From DATAWK01 sp036267255 (GTDB lineage: Bacteria; Acidobacteriota; Terriglobia; Terriglobales; Acidobacteriaceae), in NCBI GenBank assembly GCA_036267255.1, contig DATAWK010000016.1:1-64000 (forward strand): a DNA stretch of 64,000 bases, written 5' to 3'. The notes under the pieces are model-generated. The model was not told the origin of the DNA, did no database searches, and was given only the letters and a program-made list of their open reading frames with translations. Positions 34,357-42,895 of the stretch are shown here, piece by piece. Position 1 is the stretch's first letter, and every line of letters begins with the position of its first letter. Both the position numbers and the translations under genes were made by a program.

Positions 34357-36084
34357 TTATAAAGGAATCGTCCCGTGTCCGTCGCAGCTCCCATCCGCGC
34401 TCTGCACCAGCAGTTGCGCCAGTTCCTCCGGCGCACGATGCAAAAACCAGACTCCGGCCAGAACACGCTCCTGCAATTGTCCCGTGGGATAGAGATGCTG
34501 CCGCAACTCCGCCGCATGACGCCGCAGCGTCGGCTCGCGCTCCAGCACAAAATTCGCCGCCATCTGGCGCAGCCGGTTCATCTGATATTGGATCTTCGAT
34601 GCGCTGGTCTCCGCGGATCGCCCCAGCCCCGCGTCCATCGACGTCATCCACGCCGTCAGCATCGACAGTTCCTTGTCCAGCGTCTCACCGGTCATCGCCA
34701 GTTTGCGTTTTCCCTCCACCGGCATATAGCGCGCGCCCAGCCGCTGCACCAGGGCCTCCGGCTCGGCGGCAAACATGTCGGTCAGCTGCAATCCGTGTTT
34801 GGCCAGCAATCGTGCGGGTCCACGCTCGATCAGCGTCGCCGACAGCCGCGGCAGAATCGGCGTCACGCACCCCAGAATCCGCTCATACAGCACCTGCGAC
34901 TGCGCGAAGTAGGCAATCTCCGACGGTCCGCCGACATACGCCGACGTCGGCAGCAGTGCATCCTGCATCACCGGACGCAGCAGCGCATTCGGGCTGATCC
35001 GTTCCGGCGCGGCGTCCAGAATGCCCAGCAGCTCCGCCGTCGTGTAGGAAATCTCTCCCGCCGTCCACGTCTCTGTTTCTCCCGCGGTAAACTTCAGCGC
35101 CTGCCGCGCTCCGGTCTTCCCGTCCAGAAGAAACAGCAGGCTGCTTTCCTCCGCCACCAGCACCTGCGCGTGATATCCCGCTGCTTCCAGCGCCTTCGAG
35201 CGTTCCATCAAAGCTGTCCGCAGCCGTGCTGCCTGCTCGATCGCGGCGCGCAACACCGGCCGCGCCAGCGCATGAAACCCGCGCGACGCAGCATCGATCA
35301 CGATCAATCCATGCCGCGCGAAAATATGCATCAGCAGCTTGCCGAAGGCCTCCGCATATGTCGCCTCCGGCGTATAGAGCGATGCCAGCAAGGAGTACAC
35401 CGGCCCGTCTCCCAGCAGCGTTTGCACTTCCTCCAGCAGCGGTTGTATGCCCGCTCCAAACGCCAGATTGCCCACCGGCACGGCCGGCGCATCCGGCATC
35501 TCCAGTCGCAGCGTGCGCAGCCCGTCGTTTTTCCACGCCGTTTGCGCGGAAGGAGTGGAAGCATCTGTAGAAATTTTTTCAGGAAATACCGCGTGATTTA
35601 TTTCCGCCAGGTCATGATCTTCTGTGGCCAGCCAGAAGATCGGCACATGCGGATGTCCGGCGCGCGAGGCATCTTCCGCGCAGCGAATCGCCGTCGCCGC
35701 CTTCAGCAGCGTCAGCAGCGGTCCGCCGAATAATCCCACCTGCTGCCCGCTCACCACCGCATTGGCGCCCGCAGCCAGTCGTTCCAGGTTGGCCTGCGTC
35801 TCCGGGCCTGCGCCAAAATTTTTATTCTGGGCCGTCAGCAGTTCCACCACCGCAGCCCGCGTTCCGGCATCCATCGCCGATGGCTGCGGCATCCACGTCG
35901 CTCCGTGGCGCAACGGTGTATAAAACGATTCCAGCACGCTCGAGGCGCCGGAAACATAATCGCGAAACAGCGCACTCGTGTGCGGTATGGCCGGTACGGG
36001 ATAACAGTCTTCGATCAATCCAAATCGCCCCTGCCCGCGCGTCGATTCGAGCGCAATCACCTCGCCGCCATCGCCACGGTGCAA
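34357..36084 (-). CDS. bshC: Bacillithiol synthase BshC (cysteine-adding enzyme)
   Basis: Up to 575 residues, slightly longer than usual (about 540). CYPVPAIPHTSALFRDY (27-43) is the usual start of the protein. NAVVSGQQVGLFGGPLLTL (108-126) is the nucleotide-binding signature, and PIFWLATEDHDLAEINH (148-164) is the second family motif. It adds cysteine to GlcN-malate, the last step of bacillithiol synthesis. The C-terminal helical coiled-coil part is present. The N-terminus is uncertain: the listed start is TTG and no ATG is close to the conserved region; GTG at 36060 is an alternative. No bshA or bshB is in the window. Confidence 0.92.
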   Translation of the reverse strand: MHRGDGGEVIALESTRGQGRFGLIEDCYPVPAIPHTSALFRDYVSGASSVLESFYTPLRHGATWMPQPSAMDAGTRAAVVELLTAQNKNFGAGPETQANLERLAAGANAVVSGQQVGLFGGPLLTLLKAATAIRCAEDASRAGHPHVPIFWLATEDHDLAEINHAVFPEKISTDASTPSAQTAWKNDGLRTLRLEMPDAPAVPVGNLAFGAGIQPLLEEVQTLLGDGPVYSLLASLYTPEATYAEAFGKLLMHIFARHGLIVIDAASRGFHALARPVLRAAIEQAARLRTALMERSKALEAAGYHAQVLVAEESSLLFLLDGKTGARQALKFTAGETETWTAGEISYTTAELLGILDAAPERISPNALLRPVMQDALLPTSAYVGGPSEIAYFAQSQVLYERILGCVTPILPRLSATLIERGPARLLAKHGLQLTDMFAAEPEALVQRLGARYMPVEGKRKLAMTGETLDKELSMLTAWMTSMDAGLGRSAETSASKIQYQMNRLRQMAANFVLEREPTLRRHAAELRQHLYPTGQLQERVLAGVWFLHRAPEELAQLLVQSADGSCDGHGTIPL

Positions 36085-36298
36085 AATTTTAGTGTCTCAT
36101 GCAGCCGATCTCTCTGATGTAGTGGATGTTCCACACCCGTGCTTCGATGCAGGCCGCGCGTTGTTCTTCTGTGAAATTTCGCCTTGCCCGCTATCTTCGG
36201 CGCATATCCAATCGCTCAGCAGCCATCCGGGCGTCTCAAGAGAGGATCGCGCCTTTTGATACGCCTTTGACGCGCCGGGTGCCCCAGGTGCGCGCAGC

Positions 36299-37249
36299 TC
36301 ACCTGGCTTTGTTTCGCCGGGCTCTGGACGCACCGCTTTCCGCCAGAATCTCTCGCATCGCCCGCTTTTCTTTTCCCGGCAACGCGCTCACCGCAAAGGA
36401 CTGCAGCGCGCGATAGATCTCTTTCCACTCCCGCTGCGTCTCCAGCGCCGTCAAATGCCGCTGCACCGTCAACCCATCGCCTCGCGCCACCGGCCCGCTC
36501 AAACTCTTCGCCGGTCCATTCGTAAAAAAATTCGCTACCGTCTGTTCCACCATTGGCCGCATGCGGCGCATCGCATCGGCCTGCGCCAGCCCGGCCGCGT
36601 CTCCCACCTGCACCGCCGCCATCAACAGCGCCGTCACCAGCGGCGATGCAAACGTGCCAAAGGCGTGATACATCGTCTTGTCTTCCGTGCAAATCGCAAA
36701 CGGCTCGCCACCCAGCTCCCGCACCACCCGCCGCGCCGCACGTATCGCGCGCGCATCGCCCTCCATGGCAAACGGAACGCTTCGCAACGACACCACCTCG
36801 CCCATCGCGCCAACTCTGCGCGGAAAACTCATCATCGGATGCACCGAAGCCACGCTCGCACCCGCATCACGCACCGAAGCCAGTTCCGTGCTGGCCAGTG
36901 CGCCGCTGGAATGCAGCACGACCGGCCTCTTCGCTTTCCCTCTTCCGGTCTTCTCCCATCGCTCCGCCAACATAGCCGCCATCGCCGCAATCGCAGCATC
37001 CGGCGTGCAGATCCAGACAATCTCTGCATCCAGCGTTGCCGCGCGCTTCCCCACAGCCTCCAGCGTCACCAGCCGCGCGCCGAATCTGCGCGCCAGCTTT
37101 TCGTCGCTCGCACGCAGTCTGCGAACCACAATCTCCCGGATAGGAATCTTCGCCTTCCACAGTGCCGACGCCAGCGCCGTGCCCCAGTTGCCGAATCCGA
37201 TCAGCGTGACGCTGTCTCGTTTTTGCCCTCTCTGCCGCGCCTGCTTCAT
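36299..37249 (-). CDS. Rossmann-fold/DUF2520 protein
   Basis: A 316-residue protein. An N-terminal NAD(P)-binding Rossmann domain carries TLIGFGNWGTALASAL (15-30), like pyrroline-5-carboxylate reductase. A middle part has HSSGALAS and HPMMSFP, and the C-terminal DUF2520 domain is helical (MYHAFGTFASPLVTALL). Reductase or dehydrogenase activity is suspected; the substrate is unknown. ATG 37249 has no clear ribosome binding site. Confidence 0.85.
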   Translation of the reverse strand: MKQARQRGQKRDSVTLIGFGNWGTALASALWKAKIPIREIVVRRLRASDEKLARRFGARLVTLEAVGKRAATLDAEIVWICTPDAAIAAMAAMLAERWEKTGRGKAKRPVVLHSSGALASTELASVRDAGASVASVHPMMSFPRRVGAMGEVVSLRSVPFAMEGDARAIRAARRVVRELGGEPFAICTEDKTMYHAFGTFASPLVTALLMAAVQVGDAAGLAQADAMRRMRPMVEQTVANFFTNGPAKSLSGPVARGDGLTVQRHLTALETQREWKEIYRALQSFAVSALPGKEKRAMREILAESGASRARRNKAR

Positions 37250-37334
37250 GGTTCCTTCATCGTCTCACGCACCCGCGAATGCTATCTTGCACATAGGACA
37301 CTTCTCATCCGAACCCCACAGGAAACCACCCCCG

Positions 37335-37973
37335 ATGACTGCACGCAAGTCGACCCCGCGCAAGCCCGCAACAAAAAAACCGGCAAAATCCAAAGCCACG
37401 CCATCCTCCGCCTCCAAAGCAACGCGCGTCGTTCTGCTCTCCTCCACGCTGGCCTATCGCGGACCGCTCTTTGACATCTACACCGACTACATCCGCGAAC
37501 CCGGCGGCGCCGATTCTCGCCGCGATGTCCTCCGCCACTCCGGTTCCGTGGTGATTCTGGCCATCGACGACACCAAGAGCAAAAAAGATCCGCTCGTCCT
37601 CCTCGAGCGCCAGTATCGTCACGCCGCCGGACAATATATGTGGGAGCTGCCCGCCGGCAAAAAGGAACCCAACGAATCCCCGCTCCCCGGCGCCAAACGC
37701 GAATTGATGGAAGAAACCGGCTATCGTGCGCGCCGCTGGACCAAACTGTTGCGCTTCTATCCCAGCCCCGGTTTTCTCGGCGAATGGATGCAGATTTATC
37801 TGGCCGAAGGCCTCACCCTCGGCGAAACGCAGCCCGACGAAGACGAATATATCGAGTGCCATATGGTGCCTCTTTCCCAAGTTCTGCTCTGGGTGGAGAG
37901 CAACAAAATTATTGACGGCAAAAGCATCATCGCCCTGCTGCATTACGACCGTCTGCGCCGCACCCGTTCGTAG
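37335..37973 (+). CDS. Nudix hydrolase (ADP-ribose pyrophosphatase-like)
   Basis: A 212-residue protein with a complete Nudix box, G108-x5-E114-x7-R122-E-L-M-E-E-T-G-Y130, in the context WELPAGKKEP typical of ADP-sugar pyrophosphatases. It hydrolyses nucleoside diphosphates linked to another group. The N-terminal ~28 residues are unusually Lys/Ser/Thr-rich (KSTPRKPATKKPAKSKATPS), perhaps disordered and nucleic-acid binding. ATG 37335 is used since the domain starts soon after; a longer frame to 36678 overlaps the divergent DUF2520 gene and is rejected. Confidence 0.9.
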   Translation: MTARKSTPRKPATKKPAKSKATPSSASKATRVVLLSSTLAYRGPLFDIYTDYIREPGGADSRRDVLRHSGSVVILAIDDTKSKKDPLVLLERQYRHAAGQYMWELPAGKKEPNESPLPGAKRELMEETGYRARRWTKLLRFYPSPGFLGEWMQIYLAEGLTLGETQPDEDEYIECHMVPLSQVLLWVESNKIIDGKSIIALLHYDRLRRTRS

Positions 37974-38242
37974 AACTGGTTGCATCCATAGATTTTGCAG
38001 GGGCTCGCCTTCCGCTGCATCGCCCCGCAGGCGAAACGCGAACGAAGCGCGAAAAGTTTTCAACAGAAAATCCTCATTCCTGCTGTCCGGCAATGGACAA
38101 AACAGTATTTTCAATCGGATGCCCGCGCCTCCGCGTACGCACATCTTCTTCGCGCCGCAAACGAAACCAAACTTCAAAACTCACGTCTATATTTTCAGGG
38201 AATCCGTGCGATTCCAATCTGTATCGAAGGAAGGGCTTCTTC

Positions 38243-38461
38243 GTGACTCAGTTCAAAGGAAAAGTGAAGTGGTTCAATAATTCGAAGGGATTCGGATTCA
38301 TTGGCCGGGACGATGGGCCAGATGTTTTCGTGCACTACAGCGCGATTCGTACTGATGGCTATAAGAGCTTGAAAGAGGGCGACGATGTCGAATTTGACAT
38401 CGTGCAAGGAGATAAAGGACCGCAGGCCGACCAGGTTTTGCGTATGCACGAAGCAATGTAA
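38243..38461 (+). CDS. Cold-shock protein (CspA family)
   Basis: A 72-residue single cold-shock domain, an RNA/DNA-binding chaperone. RNP1 is KGFGFIG (15-21) and RNP2 DVFVHY (27-32). The start is GTG 38243 with AAGGAAGGG upstream; the longer frame starting at 38093 adds a region without any family match. The 269-bp non-coding stretch before it would make a long 5' leader, as is common for cold-shock mRNAs. A strong terminator follows at 38582. Confidence 0.95.
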   Translation: MTQFKGKVKWFNNSKGFGFIGRDDGPDVFVHYSAIRTDGYKSLKEGDDVEFDIVQGDKGPQADQVLRMHEAM

Positions 38462-38581
38462 AGTCGTACTCAAACCAACCGGATATTTGCCCTGCATGAC
38501 ACTTCCAGCGCGGAAAGTGCCGGACGGTGTATGCCTGTGCAGAAACGCAGCATCGCACCCATGTACATTTCCATCACAAAA

Positions 38582-38610
38582 CCCGGCAGCCTCTGCCGGG
38601 TTTTTCTTTT
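38582..38610 (+). terminator. Rho-independent terminator of the cold-shock gene
   Basis: CCCGGCAG (38582-38589), 3-nt loop, CTGCCGGG (38593-38600), then TTTTTCTTTT. It gives a 3' untranslated region of about 120 nt. The following ~240 bp (38611-38850) hold no recognisable feature. Confidence 0.9.
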
Positions 38611-38850
38611 GTTCGCAAGCGGACTTCCGTAGTGGGTAAGCCGACTATGAGGAGAAGTTTCTAAGAAACCGGCCTTTCCTGCATTTGTAGAGTTGCTTGC
38701 CAGCCAGCAAATGAATGAATGTCAATTTTTGGTAGGGACTGCCTCGTAGCACAATCTTCTTGACATCGCAGCCTTACCAAGTTTAGTTGTGCGGTATCCG
38801 CCAGCCCCCAAATTCTTCTTCAAAAGAAGGTGTCTACTTTGATCGCCACA

Positions 38851-39252
38851 ATGAAACGTCCACTTATCGTTTTGCTCCTTTGTGTTTTTTGCCTCGCCAC
38901 AGCTAAAACTGCCAAAGCTGACGTTGGGTACACCAGTGATGGCAAAGCTGCCGGAGTGATTATTGCAATTGTTGCTGTGGGAGTTCTGATTGGGGTCGGC
39001 GTCTATTTTGCTGTCCGCCATGGCCACTCATTGAAGGGCTGCGCTTCTTCCGGCCCGGGAGGCATGCAGATACTGAATGAGGGTGACCAGCAAATGTATG
39101 CTCTATCCGGAGATGTGAACGGAATCAAGACGGGAGACCGGGTTCGCGTCTCGGGCAAGAAAAAGAAAGACGCTGGGAACAGCCGGCAGTTTGTCGTTAC
39201 CAAGCTGTCGAAGGATTACGGCACGTGTAAAGTCGCAACCGTAACACCCTAA
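38851..39252 (+). CDS. Small secreted/membrane protein, possible OB-fold
   Basis: About 133 residues, starting MKRPLIVLLLCVFCLATAKT (signal peptide). A second hydrophobic helix follows (GVIIAIVAVGVLIGVGVYFA), then about 75 hydrophilic residues (GDVNGIKTGDRVRVSGKKKK ... VTKLSKDYGTC) that look like a small beta-barrel of the kind seen in secreted acidobacterial proteins; a DUF5818-like assignment is only a guess. The start could also be GTG 38830 or TTG 38839, the latter with GAAGGTG upstream. Confidence 0.65.
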   Translation: MKRPLIVLLLCVFCLATAKTAKADVGYTSDGKAAGVIIAIVAVGVLIGVGVYFAVRHGHSLKGCASSGPGGMQILNEGDQQMYALSGDVNGIKTGDRVRVSGKKKKDAGNSRQFVVTKLSKDYGTCKVATVTP

Positions 39253-39376
39253 GTCACGGCATCCGTCAATACGCCTAAGTGCGGACGCTCCGGAGCACGG
39301 AGAAAACATACCGCCGCGTGGCAAGCCTTCTTTTGGCTTGCATGGGATCCAGCTATCATGTCCCTGCAGGTTCATT

Positions 39377-41134
39377 ATGGACAACAACACCATCGCCCAA
39401 ATGCTTTCCGAGACCGCCGACCTGCTGGAGATCAGCGGCGCCGACTCCTTCCGCATCCGCTCCTACCGTCGCGCGGCGGAAGCCATTGAATCCAGCACTG
39501 CGTCCATCAGCGCCCTCGCCGCCGAACCCAAAAAGCTGCTGGAGATTCCCGGCATCGGCAAAGGCATGGCCGCCAACATTGTCGAAATGGAGCAGACCGG
39601 CAAGCTCACCCCGCGCGAAGAGCTGCTCGCCAAATACAAACCCTCCATGCTGGAGCTGCTCAAGCTCCCCGGCCTCGGCCCCAAAACCGTCGCCCTCTTC
39701 TGGGACGCTCTGCAGATTGGCGACATCGACGCGCTCGAAGCCGCTGCGCAGGCCGGTCAACTCGACGACCTCCCGCGCTTCGGCAAAAAGCAGGCCGAAA
39801 AAATCCTCAAAGGCATCGCCGATTATCGCCAGCACGCCGGGCGCTTTCATCTCGACGACGCCGAAGAGGCCGCCGCAAAACTCACCGAATATCTGCTGCG
39901 CTTTCCCGGCATCACCGTCGTCACGCCCGCCGGGTCTCTGCGGCGCGGACGCGACACCGTCGGCGATCTCGATATGCTCGTCACCGGCCCTGCCTGCGCT
40001 GAAGATGTCGTCTCCGCTGCCGTCGAATATGCCGCTGCCTACCCGCCCATCACCAACCTCCTCGCCAAGGGGCAGAACAAGGTCAGCTTCAATCTGCGCA
40101 GCGGCCTGCAAGTCGATGTGCGCCTGCTGCCGGAAGAAAGTTACGGAGCCGCCCTGCAATACTTCACCGGCTCCAAAACACACAGCGTCACGCTCCGTCA
40201 GCGTGCTCTCAAAATGGGCTACACCCTCAGTGAGTACGCCCTCGCGCGCGTGGACGATGGCAGCGTCGTCGCCGCAAGAACCGAAGAGGACATCTACGCC
40301 GCGCTCGGTATGGACTGGATTCCGCCCGAGCTGCGCGAAAATCTCGGCGAAATCGACGCCGCCATCCATCACACCCTGCCGCACCTCATCCAGCAGTCCG
40401 ACATTCGCGGCGACGTCCACATGCACACCCACGCCACCGACGGAAAAAACAGCATCCGCGAAATGGCCGATGCCGCCCTCGCGCGCGGCTATGCGTACAT
40501 CGCCATCACCGACCACTCCAAAAACCTCGCCATGACCAATGGCCTCGACGACGCGCGTGCGCTCGAACACATCAAAAAAATTCGCGCCGTCGATAAAGCC
40601 ATGAAAGGAAAAATCCGCGTCTTCACCGGCATCGAAGTCGACATCCTCGCCGACGGCGCCCTCGATCTCTCCGATGAAACCCTTGCGCAAATGGATGTCG
40701 TCATCGCCAGCGTGCATTCGCTCTTCAACCAGCCCCTCAAGCAGATGACCGATCGCGTTTTGCGCGCCATCGAAAATCCATACACGCGCGTCCTCGGCCA
40801 TCCCACCGGTCGTCTCCTGCTCCGCCGCGAGCCCTTTGCCCTCGATCTCGACATCGTTCTCCGCCGCTGCGCCGAGCTCGGCGTTGCCGTCGAGCACAAC
40901 TCCTACCCCGACCGGCTCGACCTCAACGACCGCAACCTGCGACTTGCCAAAGAGTTAGGCTGCAAAATCGCCATCAACACCGACTCCCATCACACCTCCC
41001 ATATGGAGAAAATGCGCTATGGAATCCGGCAATTGCGCCGCGCCTGGCTTACTCCCAAGGATGTCCTCAACACATTGCCGCCGGAAAAATTTTTAAAAAG
41101 TTTACGCCCTCGCATCGAAAGCATGGTTCACTAG
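39377..41134 (+). CDS. polX: Family X DNA polymerase with PHP domain (PolX)
   Basis: A 585-residue repair polymerase/3'-5' exonuclease. Helix-hairpin-helix regions occupy about 1-150 (LLEIPGIGKGMAANI; LLKLPGLGPKTVALFW). The pol-beta-like nucleotidyltransferase core follows, with GSLRRGRDTVGDLDMLV carrying the two metal-binding aspartates. The C-terminal PHP domain shows DVHMHTHATDGKNSI, ITDHSK and TGIEVDIL, plus the late HNSYPDRLDLND and NTDSHHTSH. This suits base excision repair and gap filling. ATG 39377 is preferred over the upstream extension. Confidence 0.95.
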   Translation: MDNNTIAQMLSETADLLEISGADSFRIRSYRRAAEAIESSTASISALAAEPKKLLEIPGIGKGMAANIVEMEQTGKLTPREELLAKYKPSMLELLKLPGLGPKTVALFWDALQIGDIDALEAAAQAGQLDDLPRFGKKQAEKILKGIADYRQHAGRFHLDDAEEAAAKLTEYLLRFPGITVVTPAGSLRRGRDTVGDLDMLVTGPACAEDVVSAAVEYAAAYPPITNLLAKGQNKVSFNLRSGLQVDVRLLPEESYGAALQYFTGSKTHSVTLRQRALKMGYTLSEYALARVDDGSVVAARTEEDIYAALGMDWIPPELRENLGEIDAAIHHTLPHLIQQSDIRGDVHMHTHATDGKNSIREMADAALARGYAYIAITDHSKNLAMTNGLDDARALEHIKKIRAVDKAMKGKIRVFTGIEVDILADGALDLSDETLAQMDVVIASVHSLFNQPLKQMTDRVLRAIENPYTRVLGHPTGRLLLRREPFALDLDIVLRRCAELGVAVEHNSYPDRLDLNDRNLRLAKELGCKIAINTDSHHTSHMEKMRYGIRQLRRAWLTPKDVLNTLPPEKFLKSLRPRIESMVH

Positions 41135-41164
41135 TTGCAATCGCGCGCTAGAATGCTGGCAATC

Positions 41165-41773
41165 ATGAACTCATCTACTTCCCCCACGCCAAAACTCACC
41201 GAGCCGCATATCAGGCTCGTCGATCCGCCCCATCCTTTTCGCGTCTACGCCGTTCCGATTGCCATCGGTTTTGTCATTACCTGCATCGCAATGGTGACCT
41301 GGTTTCTGCGCATGGGGATCGTTCATCCCGTTGCCAACGGTACGCTGGTGCGGCTCATGACCTATCCCGTGCAGACCTTCTCCGATCCCGACGGCCAGGG
41401 TCCCGGCATGCCCGGTGCACCCGAAGACCAGGTCCAGGTCATCGCCCTCGCCCAGGTTCAGATCAAAAATATTTCGAAGAAGCCGCTGGAAATTTTCGAC
41501 CTCAATTCGAAACTCACCTTGCCGCAGGACCAGCGCACCAGTCTCGGCGCCACGCCCAACGACATTGACCGGCTCTTCCAGCGCTACCCGGATCTTGCTC
41601 CGCTCCGCATGGAACCCCTGGCGCGACATCAGGTCATTCTGCCCGGCCAGACCGCCGAAGGCCTCGTCGTCTTCAACTATCCCATCACGCAGGATCAGTG
41701 GAATCTGCGCCGCGATTTCAAGGTCACCGTCAGCTTCGATCAGGGCCTTTCCGTCATTCTCGATTCACACTGA
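41165..41773 (+). CDS. Membrane protein, DUF2393-like
   Basis: About 202 residues with one transmembrane segment near the N-terminus (VPIAIGFVITCIAMVTWFL, about residues 34-52) and an extracytoplasmic beta-rich domain (VQVIALAQVQIKNISKKPLE). Acidobacterial DUF2393-type proteins have this layout, but the match is by pattern only. ATG 41165 is chosen; ATG 41153 is possible. It follows polX after 30 bp and may be co-transcribed. It converges with the coiled-coil gene at 41945 on a terminator. Confidence 0.65.
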   Translation: MNSSTSPTPKLTEPHIRLVDPPHPFRVYAVPIAIGFVITCIAMVTWFLRMGIVHPVANGTLVRLMTYPVQTFSDPDGQGPGMPGAPEDQVQVIALAQVQIKNISKKPLEIFDLNSKLTLPQDQRTSLGATPNDIDRLFQRYPDLAPLRMEPLARHQVILPGQTAEGLVVFNYPITQDQWNLRRDFKVTVSFDQGLSVILDSH

Positions 41774-41799
41774 TCCAGTCGCGCACCGGAAACCCGGAT

Positions 41800-41890
41800 G
41801 CCCCAGGTCTCGTCCCTGAGACCTGGGATACGTTCTTCGTTCCCTCTGAAACAAGTCATTCTGAGCGCAGCAAAGAATCCAGACAATCTC
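41800..41890. repeat. Dispersed intergenic repeat (halves in swapped order)
   Basis: The GTCTC/GAGAC palindrome segment (CCCCAGGTCTCGTCCCTGAG then ACCTGGG, 41801-41827) precedes the CATTCTGAGCGCAGCAAAG segment (41857-41890). In the copies at 20303 and 24811 the order is the opposite, while the orientation is the same. Confidence 0.7.
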
Positions 41891-41898
41891 CGCGCAAG

Positions 41899-41930
41899 AA
41901 AAAAGCCCACGCCATGGCGTGGGCTTTTTT
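41899..41930. terminator. Bidirectional rho-independent terminator
   Basis: A perfect palindrome: AAAAAAGCCCACGCC and GGCGTGGGCTTTTTT around a 2-base centre (AT). A's on the left and T's on the right let it stop transcription from both the DUF2393-like gene and the convergent coiled-coil gene. Confidence 0.92.
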
Positions 41931-41944
41931 TCTGCTGAAACAAT

Positions 41945-42772
41945 CTACGGCACCACCGGTTGCGGTCCGTTCTTCGGCGCCGACAGGTATCCTTCTATTT
42001 CATTCTTGGTGATGCTGTTGATGACCACCTCATACAACATCGGCTGCTTGCCGCTGTAGAACTGCACCGGCTCGTTCAGGCCGCGGTCCTTCTTCTCGAT
42101 CTTCTTGTCGTCCGAGTAGACCTCCAGCGTGTAGCGCGAGTGCTTCGGGTCCGCCTTGTGCAGTTGCAGCTTCACGATCGAGATGGCGATCGGCTTCTCT
42201 CCCTTGTGCAGTTTGAACTGGTAATAGTTGCGGTCACCCACGTGTTTCAGATAATCCAGTTCTTTCTGGTTCGTCGCCACCAGGCCGCTCTGCACGCCCA
42301 GATCGCCGATCGTCCGTTGCAGTTGTTGTTCCGTGTTGGCCAGTTCCGTTTTCGTCTGGGCGACATCGGTTTTCACGCCGCCTACATCCGTCTTCACGCC
42401 GGAAACTTCATTCGACACGCTGCCGACCTGTTGGCGCGTCTGCGCCTCCTGCGCAGACAGCCGGGCCGTTGCCGCCTGCTGCTGGCGCAGAATGTCCTGC
42501 GAACGTTCTTCGATCTGGCGCTGCGTAATGCCCAGCTTGGCGCCCAGTTCCTCGCTCGTGGCGCGCAGTTGCCGGTCGGTGGAAGCCAGTTGCGCAGCCA
42601 TGCGCATGTTCTCCTGTTCCGATGTCTGCAGCTGCGTTTCGGCCTTGGTCAGCCGGTGCGACAGGGTATAGCTCCACACCAATCCGCCAAGCGCGGCAAG
42701 CAGGGCAATCGCCAGCACCAGCAACAGCAGCCCTGAAGGGGTACGTTCTTCGCTATAAACATCATCAGTCAT
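41945..42772 (-). CDS. Single-pass coiled-coil membrane protein
   Basis: A 275-residue protein. One transmembrane helix lies at about 15-33 (LLLLVLAIALLAALGGLVW). A coiled coil (about 40-160) follows, with near-repeats GVKTDVGGVKTDVAQTKTEL, then a compact C-terminal beta-domain (about 175-275, YYQFKLHKGEKPIAISIVKL). No family recognised. The layout suggests an envelope spacer or scaffold. ATG 42772 is taken over TTG 42781. It is divergent to the glycine oxidase-like gene. Confidence 0.75.
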   Translation of the reverse strand: MTDDVYSEERTPSGLLLLVLAIALLAALGGLVWSYTLSHRLTKAETQLQTSEQENMRMAAQLASTDRQLRATSEELGAKLGITQRQIEERSQDILRQQQAATARLSAQEAQTRQQVGSVSNEVSGVKTDVGGVKTDVAQTKTELANTEQQLQRTIGDLGVQSGLVATNQKELDYLKHVGDRNYYQFKLHKGEKPIAISIVKLQLHKADPKHSRYTLEVYSDDKKIEKKDRGLNEPVQFYSGKQPMLYEVVINSITKNEIEGYLSAPKNGPQPVVP

Positions 42773-42895
42773 TACGGACAATTCCCTTTCCTCGATGAAG
42801 TGGACGGTCCAGCATTAGGAAAAGATTCTTCCTGCCAAAAACTGTATGTTCTGGACGATACACCATCCAAATGCCACCCCCAAATACCTCATACA

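Noticed and set aside
39356..40897. 513-codon minus-strand frame opposite polX
   Set aside because: Shadow of PolX; the true strand has all catalytic motifs.
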